Part shown: positions 7,908 through 15,769 of the stretch, piece by piece
Layout: each line of letters begins with the position of its first letter
Position numbering within the stretch: the stretch's first letter is position 1
Origin: a virus
DNA length: 37,814 bases
Strand: one strand, 5' to 3'
IMG/VR virus record: IMGVR_UViG_3300030328_002294
Coordinates: 1-37,814 of that record
Translations under genes and position numbers: made by a program
Notes under the pieces: model-generated
The model's input: the letters and a program-made list of their open reading frames with translations, nothing else
What the model was told of the DNA's origin: nothing
Database searches by the model: none

Positions 7908-7930
7908 AAATAGCAGTTTATTTTAAAATC

Positions 7931-8194
7931 ATGGCACGACAAACATCCGGTAGTGGCGCATACATGTCTCAGTATGACACTGAGGTAGAAAAGCGTCTTA
8001 CTGCATTGGAAGCACAGGCACATGAGAAGTGTTGTGATGGTAGCGGTGTGGATGGAGAAACACTTACAAATTTGAAGAAAGCTATTTTTGAAAATGGAGT
8101 TGCTCCCGGCACTGTCGAGGAACTAACTACAAAGGTTGATAAACTTATAGAAATAGTTCATTCAGAGTTGGGAAGATCCTTAAACGACGATTAA
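7931..8194 (+). CDS. Small protein of unknown function
   Basis: 87 residues. The central part is predicted helical (TEVEKRLTALEAQAHEK, and EELTTKVDKLIEIVHSEL), suggesting a short coiled coil, with a CC pair and a Gly-rich link between the helices. No known family recognised. It precedes the sugar cluster by 16 bases and is preceded by a late-type CTAAATA motif. Confidence 0.72.
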   Translation: MARQTSGSGAYMSQYDTEVEKRLTALEAQAHEKCCDGSGVDGETLTNLKKAIFENGVAPGTVEELTTKVDKLIEIVHSELGRSLNDD

Positions 8195-8210
8195 TAGGTG
8201 AGATTTTATT

Positions 8211-8714
8211 ATGAAAATTGGATTTAATTGTAGTTCTTGTGACTTGTTTCATGCGGGTCATGTAACTATGATGAAAATGGAGAAGCAGATGTGCGATTAT
8301 TTGATAGTCGCACTTCAGGTTGATCCTACTATAGATCGTCCTGGTGTTAAGAATAAACCAACCCAATCAGTATATGAACGTTATGTTCAATTACAAGGTT
8401 GTAAGTATGTTGATGAGATTCTTGTGTATGAAACAGAAGCAGACTTGCTTAATTTGATTCAAACTCAGACAATTCATATTAGATTTTTAAGTGAAGAGTA
8501 TAAGGATAGAGACTTTACCGGTAAACAGTATTGCATTGATAATGGGATTGAGTTATACTTCCATATGAGAAGACATCAATATTCTTCTACTGAACTCCGA
8601 AACAGAGTCTATCAGCTTGAAAAAGCAAAAAGAGAAGAGAAAGTAGAAGAAAATGTAGAACAATATTCTCCTAAACTTTTGAATAAGTATTTTGATGAAA
8701 GCGAAGGAAACTAA
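8211..8714 (+). CDS. Cytidylyltransferase-like nucleotidyltransferase (TagD type)
   Basis: 167 residues. The HxGH nucleotide-binding motif HAGH at residues 14-17 and the SSTELR motif at 125-130 are the two signatures of the glycerol-3-phosphate cytidylyltransferase/HldE-type nucleotidyltransferase superfamily. Such enzymes join a phosphorylated alcohol or sugar to CMP or AMP. A charged C-terminal extension (EKAKREEKVEENVEQ) is additional to the usual 130-residue domain. The substrate cannot be set from sequence; glycerol-3-phosphate or a heptose-1-phosphate are possible. First gene of the sugar cluster. Confidence 0.85.
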   Translation: MKIGFNCSSCDLFHAGHVTMMKMEKQMCDYLIVALQVDPTIDRPGVKNKPTQSVYERYVQLQGCKYVDEILVYETEADLLNLIQTQTIHIRFLSEEYKDRDFTGKQYCIDNGIELYFHMRRHQYSSTELRNRVYQLEKAKREEKVEENVEQYSPKLLNKYFDESEGN

Positions 8715-9231
8715 TTTAAAGGATGCATATGTCATCACTACTCCTCGTTATGAAGATGAGAGAGGTTTTTTTATTGAATCTTTTAGTTTCAAGAGGTTTA
8801 ATGATATTATTGGAGAATACACTGAGTTTGTTCAGGATAATCATTCCAAGTCTTCTAAAGGAGTTCTAAGAGGTCTTCATTATCAGATTGTAAAACCACA
8901 AGGAAAGTTAGTTAGATGCACCCAAGGTGCGGTCTATGATGTTATTGTAGATCTTAGAAAGAGTTCTCCTACATTTGGAGAATCTTTTGGTATAGAATTA
9001 AATGAGAATAATGTTATGCTATGGGTTCCTATAGGATTTGCCCATGCATTTTATACTCTTAGTGATTATGCAGAGTTTGAATATAAATGCACAGATTATT
9101 ATCATCCAGAATCTATGGAAACTTTGATGTGGAATGACCCAGACTTAAGTATAGAATGGCCTGGTGATCCTATTCTTTCTGCTAAGGATCAAGTGGGTAA
9201 GTCATTTAAGGATTGTCATAAGTATGAATAA
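8692..9231 (+). CDS. rfbC: dTDP-4-dehydrorhamnose 3,5-epimerase family protein
   Basis: Cupin-fold enzyme that epimerises C3 and C5 of dTDP-4-keto-6-deoxyglucose in the dTDP-rhamnose pathway. 178-179 residues, depending on which of two tandem ATGs (8692, 8695) is used. Counting from 8695, DERGFF is at 21-26, the catalytic histidine H62 in RGLHYQ, K71 in the following strand, and the GFAHAFYTLSD block at 114-124. It overlaps the upstream gene by 23 bases. The partner dehydratase RmlB is encoded at 21017; no RmlA was identified. Confidence 0.93.
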   Translation: MMKAKETNLKDAYVITTPRYEDERGFFIESFSFKRFNDIIGEYTEFVQDNHSKSSKGVLRGLHYQIVKPQGKLVRCTQGAVYDVIVDLRKSSPTFGESFGIELNENNVMLWVPIGFAHAFYTLSDYAEFEYKCTDYYHPESMETLMWNDPDLSIEWPGDPILSAKDQVGKSFKDCHKYE

Positions 9232-10042
9232 ACTTTCTGTCTATGGTGCTACTGGTTTTATAGGTGGCACGTTCTGTGATTTGTATCCTGATGAGGTTAT
9301 TAAGATCCCACGGGAAGAAAGGAAACCACAATCAAAAGATATATTTTATTTGATTAGTACTACCACCAATCATCATGTATTTGATGATCTTCATAAGGAT
9401 GTGGATACTAATCTGACAGTTTTGATGGATGTATTAGAACATTGTAAAGAAGAGGATCTTACTTTTAATTTTGTAAGCACAGCATTTGTGTATGGTAATG
9501 ATATTATTAATGCAAAGGAAGATGATCCATGTGATCCGGGTGGTTTCTATTCTATTACTAAAAGATGTGCAGAGAAATTATTGATATCTTATTGTCAAAC
9601 ATTTGATATTAAGTATCGTATTATGAGAATTGCTAATGTTTATGGTGATGATAAGACTGTTTCTGCTAAGAAGAATGTTCTTAAGTTTTTAATTGGATTA
9701 ATGGCAGAAGATAAGGATCTTCTTCTATATGATGATGGTATGCAACTTAGAGATTATATGCATGTGAGTGATATATGTCGTGCAATGAAACTTGTAATGG
9801 AGAAAGGAGAAATAAATTCTATCTATAACATTGCAGCAGGAAATCCTTTACCATTTAAGATTATTATGGAAAAGGCAAGAGAATATTTAGGAAGTAATAG
9901 TAAATTTAATTATGCAGAGACTCCTACGTTTAATAAGATTGCTCAAGCATATAATTATTCTGTTAATGTAGATAAATTAAAGGGTCTTGGATTCCAACCA
10001 GAGATTAATTTTGAGGAGGGGTTGAAATCTTTGTGTTCTTGA
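9224..10042 (+). CDS. NAD-dependent sugar epimerase/dehydratase (extended SDR)
   Basis: 272 residues from the ATG at 9224, eight bases inside the end of rfbC. The Rossmann motif GATGFIGG is at residues 8-15, the catalytic serine region STAFVYG at 85-91, and the YxxxK pair Y109/K113 in YSITK. A sugar-nucleotide 4-epimerase, dehydratase or reductase is expected. Its position after rfbC would suit an RmlD-like ketoreductase, but substrate is not determined by sequence. Confidence 0.88.
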   Translation: MNKLSVYGATGFIGGTFCDLYPDEVIKIPREERKPQSKDIFYLISTTTNHHVFDDLHKDVDTNLTVLMDVLEHCKEEDLTFNFVSTAFVYGNDIINAKEDDPCDPGGFYSITKRCAEKLLISYCQTFDIKYRIMRIANVYGDDKTVSAKKNVLKFLIGLMAEDKDLLLYDDGMQLRDYMHVSDICRAMKLVMEKGEINSIYNIAAGNPLPFKIIMEKAREYLGSNSKFNYAETPTFNKIAQAYNYSVNVDKLKGLGFQPEINFEEGLKSLCS

Positions 10043-10074
10043 TGTAGAATATATAGTATAGGCATGTATGGATT

Positions 10075-11154
10075 ATGAGTGAGTATAAAAAGACTGCACT
10101 TGTTTTAGGCGCAGGTGGTTTCATCGGTAGTCACATGGTGAAACATCTTGTGTCAGAAGGGTATTGGGTGAGAGGTGTAGATCTTAAATCACCTGAATTT
10201 TCTGAAACACTAGCACATGAATTTGTTCATGGTGATCTGACTGACAGAGATTTTGTTCGTCGTTGTCTTGAATATAAAGGACCTTATAGGAATTTTTATA
10301 ATTCAATTCCTTATAAGATGATAGATTGCTTTGATGAGATCTATCAGTTTGCTGCTGACATGGGTGGTGCAGGATTTGTATTCACTGGTGAGAATGATGC
10401 TGAGATTATGCATAACTCAGTGTCTATTAATCTTCATGTTCTTGAAGAGACTCGTCTTTTAAATGAGAGACTGGATCATTATGAACCAGAGCATCATCCT
10501 AAGAAGCAGCCAACAATATTTTACTCTAGTTCTGCTTGCATGTATCCAGAGTATAATCAGTTAGAACCAGATAATCCTAATTGTCGTGAGGATTCAGCAT
10601 ACCCCGCAGCACCGGATTCAGAATATGGATGGGAAAAATTATTCAGTGAACGGCTCTACCTTACTTACAATCGTAACCATGGTATTCCCGTTCGTATTGC
10701 TCGTTACCATAACATCTTTGGTCCCGAAGGAACCTGGGAAGGTGGAAGAGAAAAAGCACCAGCTGCCATCTGCCGTAAAGTGGCAGAACTCCCTACCAAA
10801 AGTGGAACCATTGAAGTCTGGGGTGACGGAGAACAAACCCGTTCCTTCCTCCTTGTTGATGAATGCGTCGAAGCTACTTACAGATTAATGCAATCTGAGT
10901 TTATGGGACCAGTGAATATTGGTTCTGAAGAAATGGTTACTATTAATGAGTTAGTAGATATTGCTGCTAAGATTTCGGGTAAAAAAGTAGAAAAGCAGCA
11001 TATTGAAGGACCACTTGGAGTAAGGGGTCGTAATTCTGATAACACTCTTATTAGAAACGAATTGGGGTGGGATTATTCTTTAACCCTTGAAGAAGGAATG
11101 AAGAAAACATATGATTGGATCTCTTGGCAAATTTGCAAAAAGATTTATTCTTGA
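10075..11154 (+). CDS. gme: GDP-mannose 3,5-epimerase
   Basis: 359 residues. GAGGFIG at 12-18 binds NAD. All four residues established for the Arabidopsis enzyme appear at a constant offset of ten: Cys155 in SSSACMYP, Tyr184 and Lys188 in EYGWEK, and Lys227 in GGREKAPAA. AADMGGAGF and RGRNSDN near the C-terminus are further family signatures. The plant enzyme makes GDP-L-galactose and GDP-L-gulose; here GDP-mannose or a GDP-heptose are possible substrates. A stretch at about 10590-10870 has clearly more C and G in third codon positions than the rest of the gene. Confidence 0.92.
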   Translation: MSEYKKTALVLGAGGFIGSHMVKHLVSEGYWVRGVDLKSPEFSETLAHEFVHGDLTDRDFVRRCLEYKGPYRNFYNSIPYKMIDCFDEIYQFAADMGGAGFVFTGENDAEIMHNSVSINLHVLEETRLLNERLDHYEPEHHPKKQPTIFYSSSACMYPEYNQLEPDNPNCREDSAYPAAPDSEYGWEKLFSERLYLTYNRNHGIPVRIARYHNIFGPEGTWEGGREKAPAAICRKVAELPTKSGTIEVWGDGEQTRSFLLVDECVEATYRLMQSEFMGPVNIGSEEMVTINELVDIAAKISGKKVEKQHIEGPLGVRGRNSDNTLIRNELGWDYSLTLEEGMKKTYDWISWQICKKIYS

Positions 11155-11179
11155 CTTTTTTCTTTAAGCCTGATAACAT
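11151..11179 (+). promoter_or_regulatory. Probable sigma70-type promoter with extended -10
   Basis: TTGACT (11151-11156) overlaps the stop codon of the epimerase gene; 17 bases later comes TAACAT (11174-11179), preceded by TG as in extended -10 promoters. The ATG at 11204 lies 24 bases beyond. The -10 hexamer is weaker than in the other promoters of the window. Confidence 0.55.
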
Positions 11180-11203
11180 TAATGTATACAAAATTTTAAA
11201 ACC

Positions 11204-11833
11204 ATGTCTGAATATCCTGATGAGTTTGATACCCACACTGGTAATTGGAAACATAGCAAACTTCTTGATCAATGTATTGGTGAGAAATCTAAAATTAAAT
11301 TATTAATTCTTGATGTAGATGGTGTTCTAACAGATGGAACTAAAGTATATACTCAAGAACATCAACCTGTTTATAAAAGATTCCGTTGTAAAGATTTCAC
11401 GGCAATTAAAAGATTTATAGCTGCTGGCGTTAAAGTTATTATGCTTTCCGGTGATAACTGGAATTCTGAGATGGCAAGACAGAGAAATATTCCTTTTTAT
11501 TGCACTCGTGGATCAGATTTGGGATTAGATAAGTCAGTTTATCTTAAACATTTGGAAGCACAGTATAATGTAAAAAGGGAGAACATGGCATTTGTTGGAG
11601 ATGATTACTTCGATCTCTCTATGTTTAAGACTTTATTCTGGACATTTGCTCCTTCAGATTCTCCAAGGATTATAAGACAGAATTGCTTGTATCTTCTTAA
11701 GTCTAAGGGTGGTCAAGGAGTTGTTCAAGAACTTTATGACTTCCTGGTTGGTAAGGGTATTGTAGAAAATGCAACAGAAGAAGCTGTTGCAGAATTGGAT
11801 AAGAAAGAAGCATCCAGTGCAGCGATGAAGTAA
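11204..11833 (+). CDS. HAD-superfamily phosphatase, KdsC-like
   Basis: 209 residues. The HAD motif I LLILDVDGVLTDG at 33-45 supplies nucleophile D37 and D39, motif II is MLSGDN near 79-84, and motif IV is VGDDYFDL. The spacing, with no cap domain, is that of KdsC (3-deoxy-D-manno-octulosonate-8-phosphate phosphatase) and related sugar phosphatases. Neither KdsA nor KdsB was found in the window, so a related sugar phosphate, for example a heptose bisphosphate, may be the substrate. The last 35 residues are an Ala/Glu-rich extension. It overlaps the next gene by one base. Confidence 0.87.
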   Translation: MSEYPDEFDTHTGNWKHSKLLDQCIGEKSKIKLLILDVDGVLTDGTKVYTQEHQPVYKRFRCKDFTAIKRFIAAGVKVIMLSGDNWNSEMARQRNIPFYCTRGSDLGLDKSVYLKHLEAQYNVKRENMAFVGDDYFDLSMFKTLFWTFAPSDSPRIIRQNCLYLLKSKGGQGVVQELYDFLVGKGIVENATEEAVAELDKKEASSAAMK

Positions 11834-12510
11834 TGTGCAAAAGTGTTACCCTATATGGGCATCTTACGGTTGATAGAATATTAGTTGGATTTAAAGAGAC
11901 ACCTTCTCTTGGTGGCATTGCAAATGTCTGGTCAGGATTAGTATCTCAAGGACAAGGGTTGAATGTTTCTATTCAACCTCTCTCTATTGGCCATGCACTA
12001 GTATTGGTAGATAAGGAAAATAATTATAGGGTAGGGAGGTGTTCTTTTAATATAAAAGAAAATCCAGCATCTCCTACTGATGATGATTGGCATCATATTT
12101 CTTATATTAATCAGTTAACTGATACTTCTTTTCTCTCTAAGTTAAAAGGTATTGTATCTGCTGATATTACAAAGGAAAATCCTGAAAGATGTATTGATCA
12201 ACTTCAATATCTTGATTATCTCTTTATTGCTAAAGAAGATTTGTTTATGGATATTTTAGAACTTGGAAAGAAAGTAAAGGGGTGTGTTATAATGCATGAT
12301 CCTCATGGTAGTTCTATTTCTGATGGAGAAACCGTGGAGGATTATACTTTACCTGAGGAATTATATCTCTCAGATATAAATGTTCTGGGTGCAGGAGATT
12401 ACTTTGCTTCTGGTTTTATTAGGTCTATGATTAAAGGAATAGATCTTAAGGAGTCTGTGGTTAAAGCCCATTATATTGCTACTAATTTATTGAAAGAAAA
12501 TTTATTATGA
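11833..12510 (+). CDS. PfkB-family carbohydrate kinase
   Basis: 225 residues, short for a family usually near 300. The C-terminal signature NVLGAGDYFASGF with GAGD at 186-189 provides catalytic base D189 and the anion hole; the N-terminal GHLTVDRI and GGIANV resemble the substrate-binding GG region. Related enzymes phosphorylate sugars or heptose-7-phosphate (HldE/RfaE kinase domain). The substrate is unknown. Starts in TAATG overlap with the HAD gene, so the phosphatase and kinase are probably translated together. Confidence 0.82.
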   Translation: MCKSVTLYGHLTVDRILVGFKETPSLGGIANVWSGLVSQGQGLNVSIQPLSIGHALVLVDKENNYRVGRCSFNIKENPASPTDDDWHHISYINQLTDTSFLSKLKGIVSADITKENPERCIDQLQYLDYLFIAKEDLFMDILELGKKVKGCVIMHDPHGSSISDGETVEDYTLPEELYLSDINVLGAGDYFASGFIRSMIKGIDLKESVVKAHYIATNLLKENLL

Positions 12511-13241
12511 AAAAGTACAATCTCTTAATCCCGATGGTGGGAAAGGGTCAGAGGTTTAGGGATGAGGGATTTACTCTTCCTAAACAATTAGTAGAAGTCG
12601 GTCATAAACAAATGATTGACTGGAGTTTATCTTGTATCAAAACGGATGAATGCAATATAATATTTGTTATTCGTAAAGATACTGTAGATAATAATCAAAT
12701 GGATGATGTTCTTCGTCAGAAATTTGGAGAAGATATTGATATTATTATAGTAGATAGAGAGACTGAAGGAACTGTTTGTTCATGTTTATATGCTGAAGAT
12801 TATATTAATAATGATCTTCCTTTAGTCATTAGTACTCTTGATATGTATTTTGAACCTCACTTTAATCCTGCAGATATTGGTGATGATGTAGATGGTGCAG
12901 TCTTAACTTTCTATGCAGATAATCCTGCTTATAGTTATTCTGAACTCGGAAGAGATGGGTATGTTAAAAGAACAGCAGAGAAGGAGGTGATTAGTAATCA
13001 TTCTCATGCTGGATTATATTACTTTACTAGAGGAAAGGATTTTGTTAGACTAGCATCTAAAATGATTATGAGAAATATTAGAGTAAAGAATGAATTTTAT
13101 ATTGCTCCTCTTTATAATCTTTTTATTGAGGAGGGTATGAAGATTGGTATACATCCGATCAAACAACTCTGGTCTATGGGAACCCCTTCTGAACGTAAAC
13201 ATTTTTTGGAGCATGATTATGCAGACCTTCAACATAAATGA
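12507..13241 (+). CDS. Sugar-phosphate nucleotidyltransferase-like protein (GT-A fold)
   Basis: 244 residues. N-terminal MVGKGQRFRDEG followed by LPKQLVEV (residues 10-31) is the nucleotide-binding loop pattern of NTP-transferases, in which a conserved Arg and Lys contact the phosphates. STLDMYF near residue 112 could supply the metal-binding aspartate. The G-rich loop is less perfect than in RmlA, so a direct RmlA assignment is not justified. ATGA overlap with the preceding kinase gene. Confidence 0.8.
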   Translation: MKKYNLLIPMVGKGQRFRDEGFTLPKQLVEVGHKQMIDWSLSCIKTDECNIIFVIRKDTVDNNQMDDVLRQKFGEDIDIIIVDRETEGTVCSCLYAEDYINNDLPLVISTLDMYFEPHFNPADIGDDVDGAVLTFYADNPAYSYSELGRDGYVKRTAEKEVISNHSHAGLYYFTRGKDFVRLASKMIMRNIRVKNEFYIAPLYNLFIEEGMKIGIHPIKQLWSMGTPSERKHFLEHDYADLQHK

Positions 13242-13539
13242 TATGAAGGGAGGATGGTTTGTTGGTGACTTTGAACCGTCCGTATTTAAGAATCCTTTCT
13301 TTGAAGTTGCTCACCATCAGCATAAGAAAGGTAATCCTCATCAACCTCATATACATAAGGTTACAACCGAACTTACCTATATTATTGAGGGTGAATTAAT
13401 GGTCTCTGGTAAACACTTGAAGGCAGGTGATATGTGGACCTATGGTAAAAATGAGGTTTCTGATGTAGAATGTCTTACAGATGTTAGTCTCATTGTTGTA
13501 AGATGGCCTTCTGTTCCTTCTGATAAGTACTTAGTATGA
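13219..13539 (+). CDS. Small cupin-domain protein
   Basis: 106 residues. The start at 13219 is chosen because GGAG lies seven bases upstream; ATG 13213 is an alternative. It overlaps the previous gene by 23 bases. A His-rich metal-site region (HHQHKKGNPHQPHIHK), then YIIEGELMVSG and LKAGDMWTYG, follow the two-motif cupin pattern. Such small cupins in sugar clusters are often isomerases or epimerases, but no specific activity can be given. Confidence 0.78.
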   Translation: MQTFNINDMKGGWFVGDFEPSVFKNPFFEVAHHQHKKGNPHQPHIHKVTTELTYIIEGELMVSGKHLKAGDMWTYGKNEVSDVECLTDVSLIVVRWPSVPSDKYLV

Positions 13540-13979
13540 AACTTATAGCTCACCGTGGAAATATTAATGGGCGTGATCCATCCACGGAAAATACTCCACA
13601 CCAAATAGAATCTTGTATTGAAAAAGGATATGATGTGGAAGTTGATATTCGATATGATCCAGAGACTAAGAAATTATATCTTGGTCATGATGGTGAAGAT
13701 AATGAAGTAAATTGGTGGTGGTTAGCAGGTAAATCTGCTGTTCTTTGGATTCATTGTAAAGACTTTGCAACTCTTACTGAGTTTGTTAATAATACTAGTG
13801 GATATAATTACTTCTGGCACCAAGGAGATGATTATACATTAACAAGTAAGAACTATGTTTGGTCATCCGATGGTAAACCATATGATAGTAGCACTGTTGT
13901 TATGGTAGAAGATGAAACACGGCTTAAAGAATATGATTGCTATGCAATTTGTAGCGATTATGTGGGGAATCTTGGATAA
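13536..13979 (+). CDS. Compact glycerophosphodiester phosphodiesterase-like protein
   Basis: 147 residues, well below the usual 240 or more. All N-terminal catalytic motifs of the GDPD/PI-PLC-like TIM barrel are visible: HRG at 6-8, EN at 18-19, E35 and D37 in VEVDIR, and HD at 51-52. Family members cleave glycerophosphodiesters to glycerol-3-phosphate. In a glycan cluster that also has a TagD-like cytidylyltransferase a role in glycerol-phosphate decoration is possible, but a non-canonical substrate is equally possible. ATGA overlap with the cupin gene. Confidence 0.72.
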   Translation: MKLIAHRGNINGRDPSTENTPHQIESCIEKGYDVEVDIRYDPETKKLYLGHDGEDNEVNWWWLAGKSAVLWIHCKDFATLTEFVNNTSGYNYFWHQGDDYTLTSKNYVWSSDGKPYDSSTVVMVEDETRLKEYDCYAICSDYVGNLG

Positions 13980-14260
13980 TGTATCAGGCATTACCAAGCC
14001 GATTGCATATAAAAGACAGTCCTATTGCTGGTCAGGGTATCTTTGCGCGAGAAGAGGTTCCTCCAGGCATGGTTTTGGGGATGTCTCATCTTATTGTAGA
14101 TGATGTTATCTACAGGACACCTCTTGGTGGATTTATAAATCATTCAGATGATCCTAACTGTGTTAAATGGTGTGAGGATGATAAGTATTTTGTAAAAACA
14201 ATTAGACCCATTCATAAGGGTGAAGAGTTGTTTTTGAAATATACCTTTTATAATGTATAG
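13979..14260 (+). CDS. Minimal SET-domain protein (putative protein lysine methyltransferase)
   Basis: 93 residues, almost nothing but the SET core. GQGIFAREEVPPG at 18-30 matches the first SET motif (GxGxxA), FINHSDDPNC at 52-61 contains the SAM/pseudoknot motif NHSxxPN, and GEELFLKY at 81-88 contains the GEEL and catalytic Tyr (Y88). There is no pre-SET or post-SET cysteine cluster. The size recalls vSET of chlorella viruses, which acts on histone H3; the target here is unknown. It overlaps the GDPD-like gene by one base. Confidence 0.85.
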   Translation: MYQALPSRLHIKDSPIAGQGIFAREEVPPGMVLGMSHLIVDDVIYRTPLGGFINHSDDPNCVKWCEDDKYFVKTIRPIHKGEELFLKYTFYNV

Positions 14261-14274
14261 TTTGGAGAATTTAG

Positions 14275-15021
14275 ATGACATACGTTAATAAAGAAGCATT
14301 TCTACATCTAAAGGAGAGATATAACCAGATAAATGTTATAGATGTTGGTGCTGCAAGAGCTTCCTTTATGACAGAATTGCTGGGAGTATATGAACGAGAG
14401 GATATTTATTCTGTAGGATTAGATCCGATTAATCATCATACTAGTGCTAAACCAGGAGGACCTATCATTGATAGAACACAAGATCAGTATGATCTTTTTA
14501 TGCAATGTGGGGTTGATAATGTTGGTATAATAACTTCTCGCACTTTTTATATAAATTCTGATGATCAAGCAAGTTCATTTTCTAAGTTAAAATTAGAGAA
14601 TCTATCAATAGATAAGTGGGATAAAAATAAGTACTGGTATCCTTCAGGAGAGCTGGATAAGATAAAAAATATTGCTAATGTCGCTGAGAATGTTCCTGTT
14701 TATCCTTTAGAAGAAGTTATTAAACAACACTTCGGGTATGCTACTAATTTAATTCATTTTATAAAGGTTGATGCTGAAGGGAAGGATTTGGATGTTATAA
14801 AGTCTATAGAAGATAAAACTTTAAGGAAAAGAGTTAAGTTTGTAACGATGGAATGTCCTAATAGGACACCTCGATTTGAAGAAGAATCAACTAAACCGGA
14901 GTGTATTAATTACATGCAATCTAAAAACTTTAAAATTTTCACAGACATGGATTATGAAGATGATCCTGCCAATGGTCAACCTATGAGTGATATTGTCTTT
15001 ATTAATGGAGAAGATATATGA
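14275..15021 (+). CDS. FkbM-family methyltransferase
   Basis: 248 residues. NVIDVGAARASF near the N-terminus is the SAM-binding motif I region, and FIKVDAEGKDLDVIKS at about 162-177 is the FkbM family hallmark (VDAEGxDxxVI). These enzymes usually O-methylate sugars or polyketides, so glycan methylation is likely. A good ribosome site (GGAG) lies nine bases before the ATG. ATGA-type overlap with the next gene. Confidence 0.86.
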   Translation: MTYVNKEAFLHLKERYNQINVIDVGAARASFMTELLGVYEREDIYSVGLDPINHHTSAKPGGPIIDRTQDQYDLFMQCGVDNVGIITSRTFYINSDDQASSFSKLKLENLSIDKWDKNKYWYPSGELDKIKNIANVAENVPVYPLEEVIKQHFGYATNLIHFIKVDAEGKDLDVIKSIEDKTLRKRVKFVTMECPNRTPRFEEESTKPECINYMQSKNFKIFTDMDYEDDPANGQPMSDIVFINGEDI

Positions 15022-15767
15022 AAGTAGCATTATGTTTGTCAGGCCAACCTAGAGTAATTGAAGTTGGTTATCAGAAATTAAAAGCAGCACTTTTAGATCA
15101 TAATGATGTAGATGTGTTTGTTCATACTTGGTTTGATCCAGATAATTTAAGTACTGAATCTGTTATTCCTGGTAGAGAGGGTCATCAATTAGATCCCCAT
15201 GCATTAGAAAAGATATCTCAACTCTATCAACCTAAAGCAATGTTGGTGGAGAAACCTAAGACTTGGAATAGACATTTTGAGTATCCCCAAAAGACTTTTG
15301 AGAAAGCACATACCTGGGCTCTTGAAATACCTGGAGATAATCCAATAGAAAAGGCCACGGGATATCTTGATAATACTACTCACTGTATGTGGTATAGTAT
15401 TATGATGTCTAATTTAACAAAAGAAAGGTATGCTACGGAAAGTAATACTCATTATGATTGGGTAATTCGTAATCGTATGGATTATGCTCCCCATGTTCAG
15501 ATAGAATTTAACGAACCTCCTGAAGATGATAGTGCGGTTTATTACCAACATAATCCAGATCATCCTGATGGTATGATTGGTGATTGGTTTGCTATGGGAT
15601 CTACTAATGCAATGAATGTTTATTCTTCTATGTTTAATTGTTTGGGTCAGTTGGTACGTCAGTCTAATAAGGTAGATGGGTATTGGTGTAATGAATTAAT
15701 TCTTAAACACCATTTAAATAATAATAATATTACTAAAGTTGGTGGAGATTATCAAGTGCATTATTGA
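15018..15767 (+). CDS. Putative glycosyltransferase-like protein, family not assigned
   Basis: 249 residues. Begins with KVALCLSGQPRVI and has WVIRNRMDY near the middle, where a basic-Met-Asp motif would fit a nucleotide-sugar binding site; WFAMGS and YWCNELILKHHL follow. These features resemble uncharacterised glycosyltransferase-like proteins in glycan clusters. Neighbours are FkbM and HddA. Function is inferred mainly from context. Confidence 0.65.
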   Translation: MKVALCLSGQPRVIEVGYQKLKAALLDHNDVDVFVHTWFDPDNLSTESVIPGREGHQLDPHALEKISQLYQPKAMLVEKPKTWNRHFEYPQKTFEKAHTWALEIPGDNPIEKATGYLDNTTHCMWYSIMMSNLTKERYATESNTHYDWVIRNRMDYAPHVQIEFNEPPEDDSAVYYQHNPDHPDGMIGDWFAMGSTNAMNVYSSMFNCLGQLVRQSNKVDGYWCNELILKHHLNNNNITKVGGDYQVHY

Positions 15768-15769
15768 TT

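Noticed and set aside
10586-10888. Open frames on both strands inside the GDP-mannose epimerase gene (also 10639-10836 minus)
   Set aside because: They lie within a highly conserved enzyme in other frames and exist because the C/G-rich patch lacks stop codons; no start context or family similarity.
11204-11833. Proof of a CMP-Kdo pathway from the KdsC-like phosphatase
   Set aside because: No KdsA, KdsB or KdsD homologue is present in the window, and HAD phosphatases of this type vary in substrate.
12507-13241. Assignment as RmlA (glucose-1-phosphate thymidylyltransferase)
   Set aside because: RmlA has a G-G-x-G-T-R-L loop and about 290 residues; this protein has G-K-G-Q-R-F and 244 residues.
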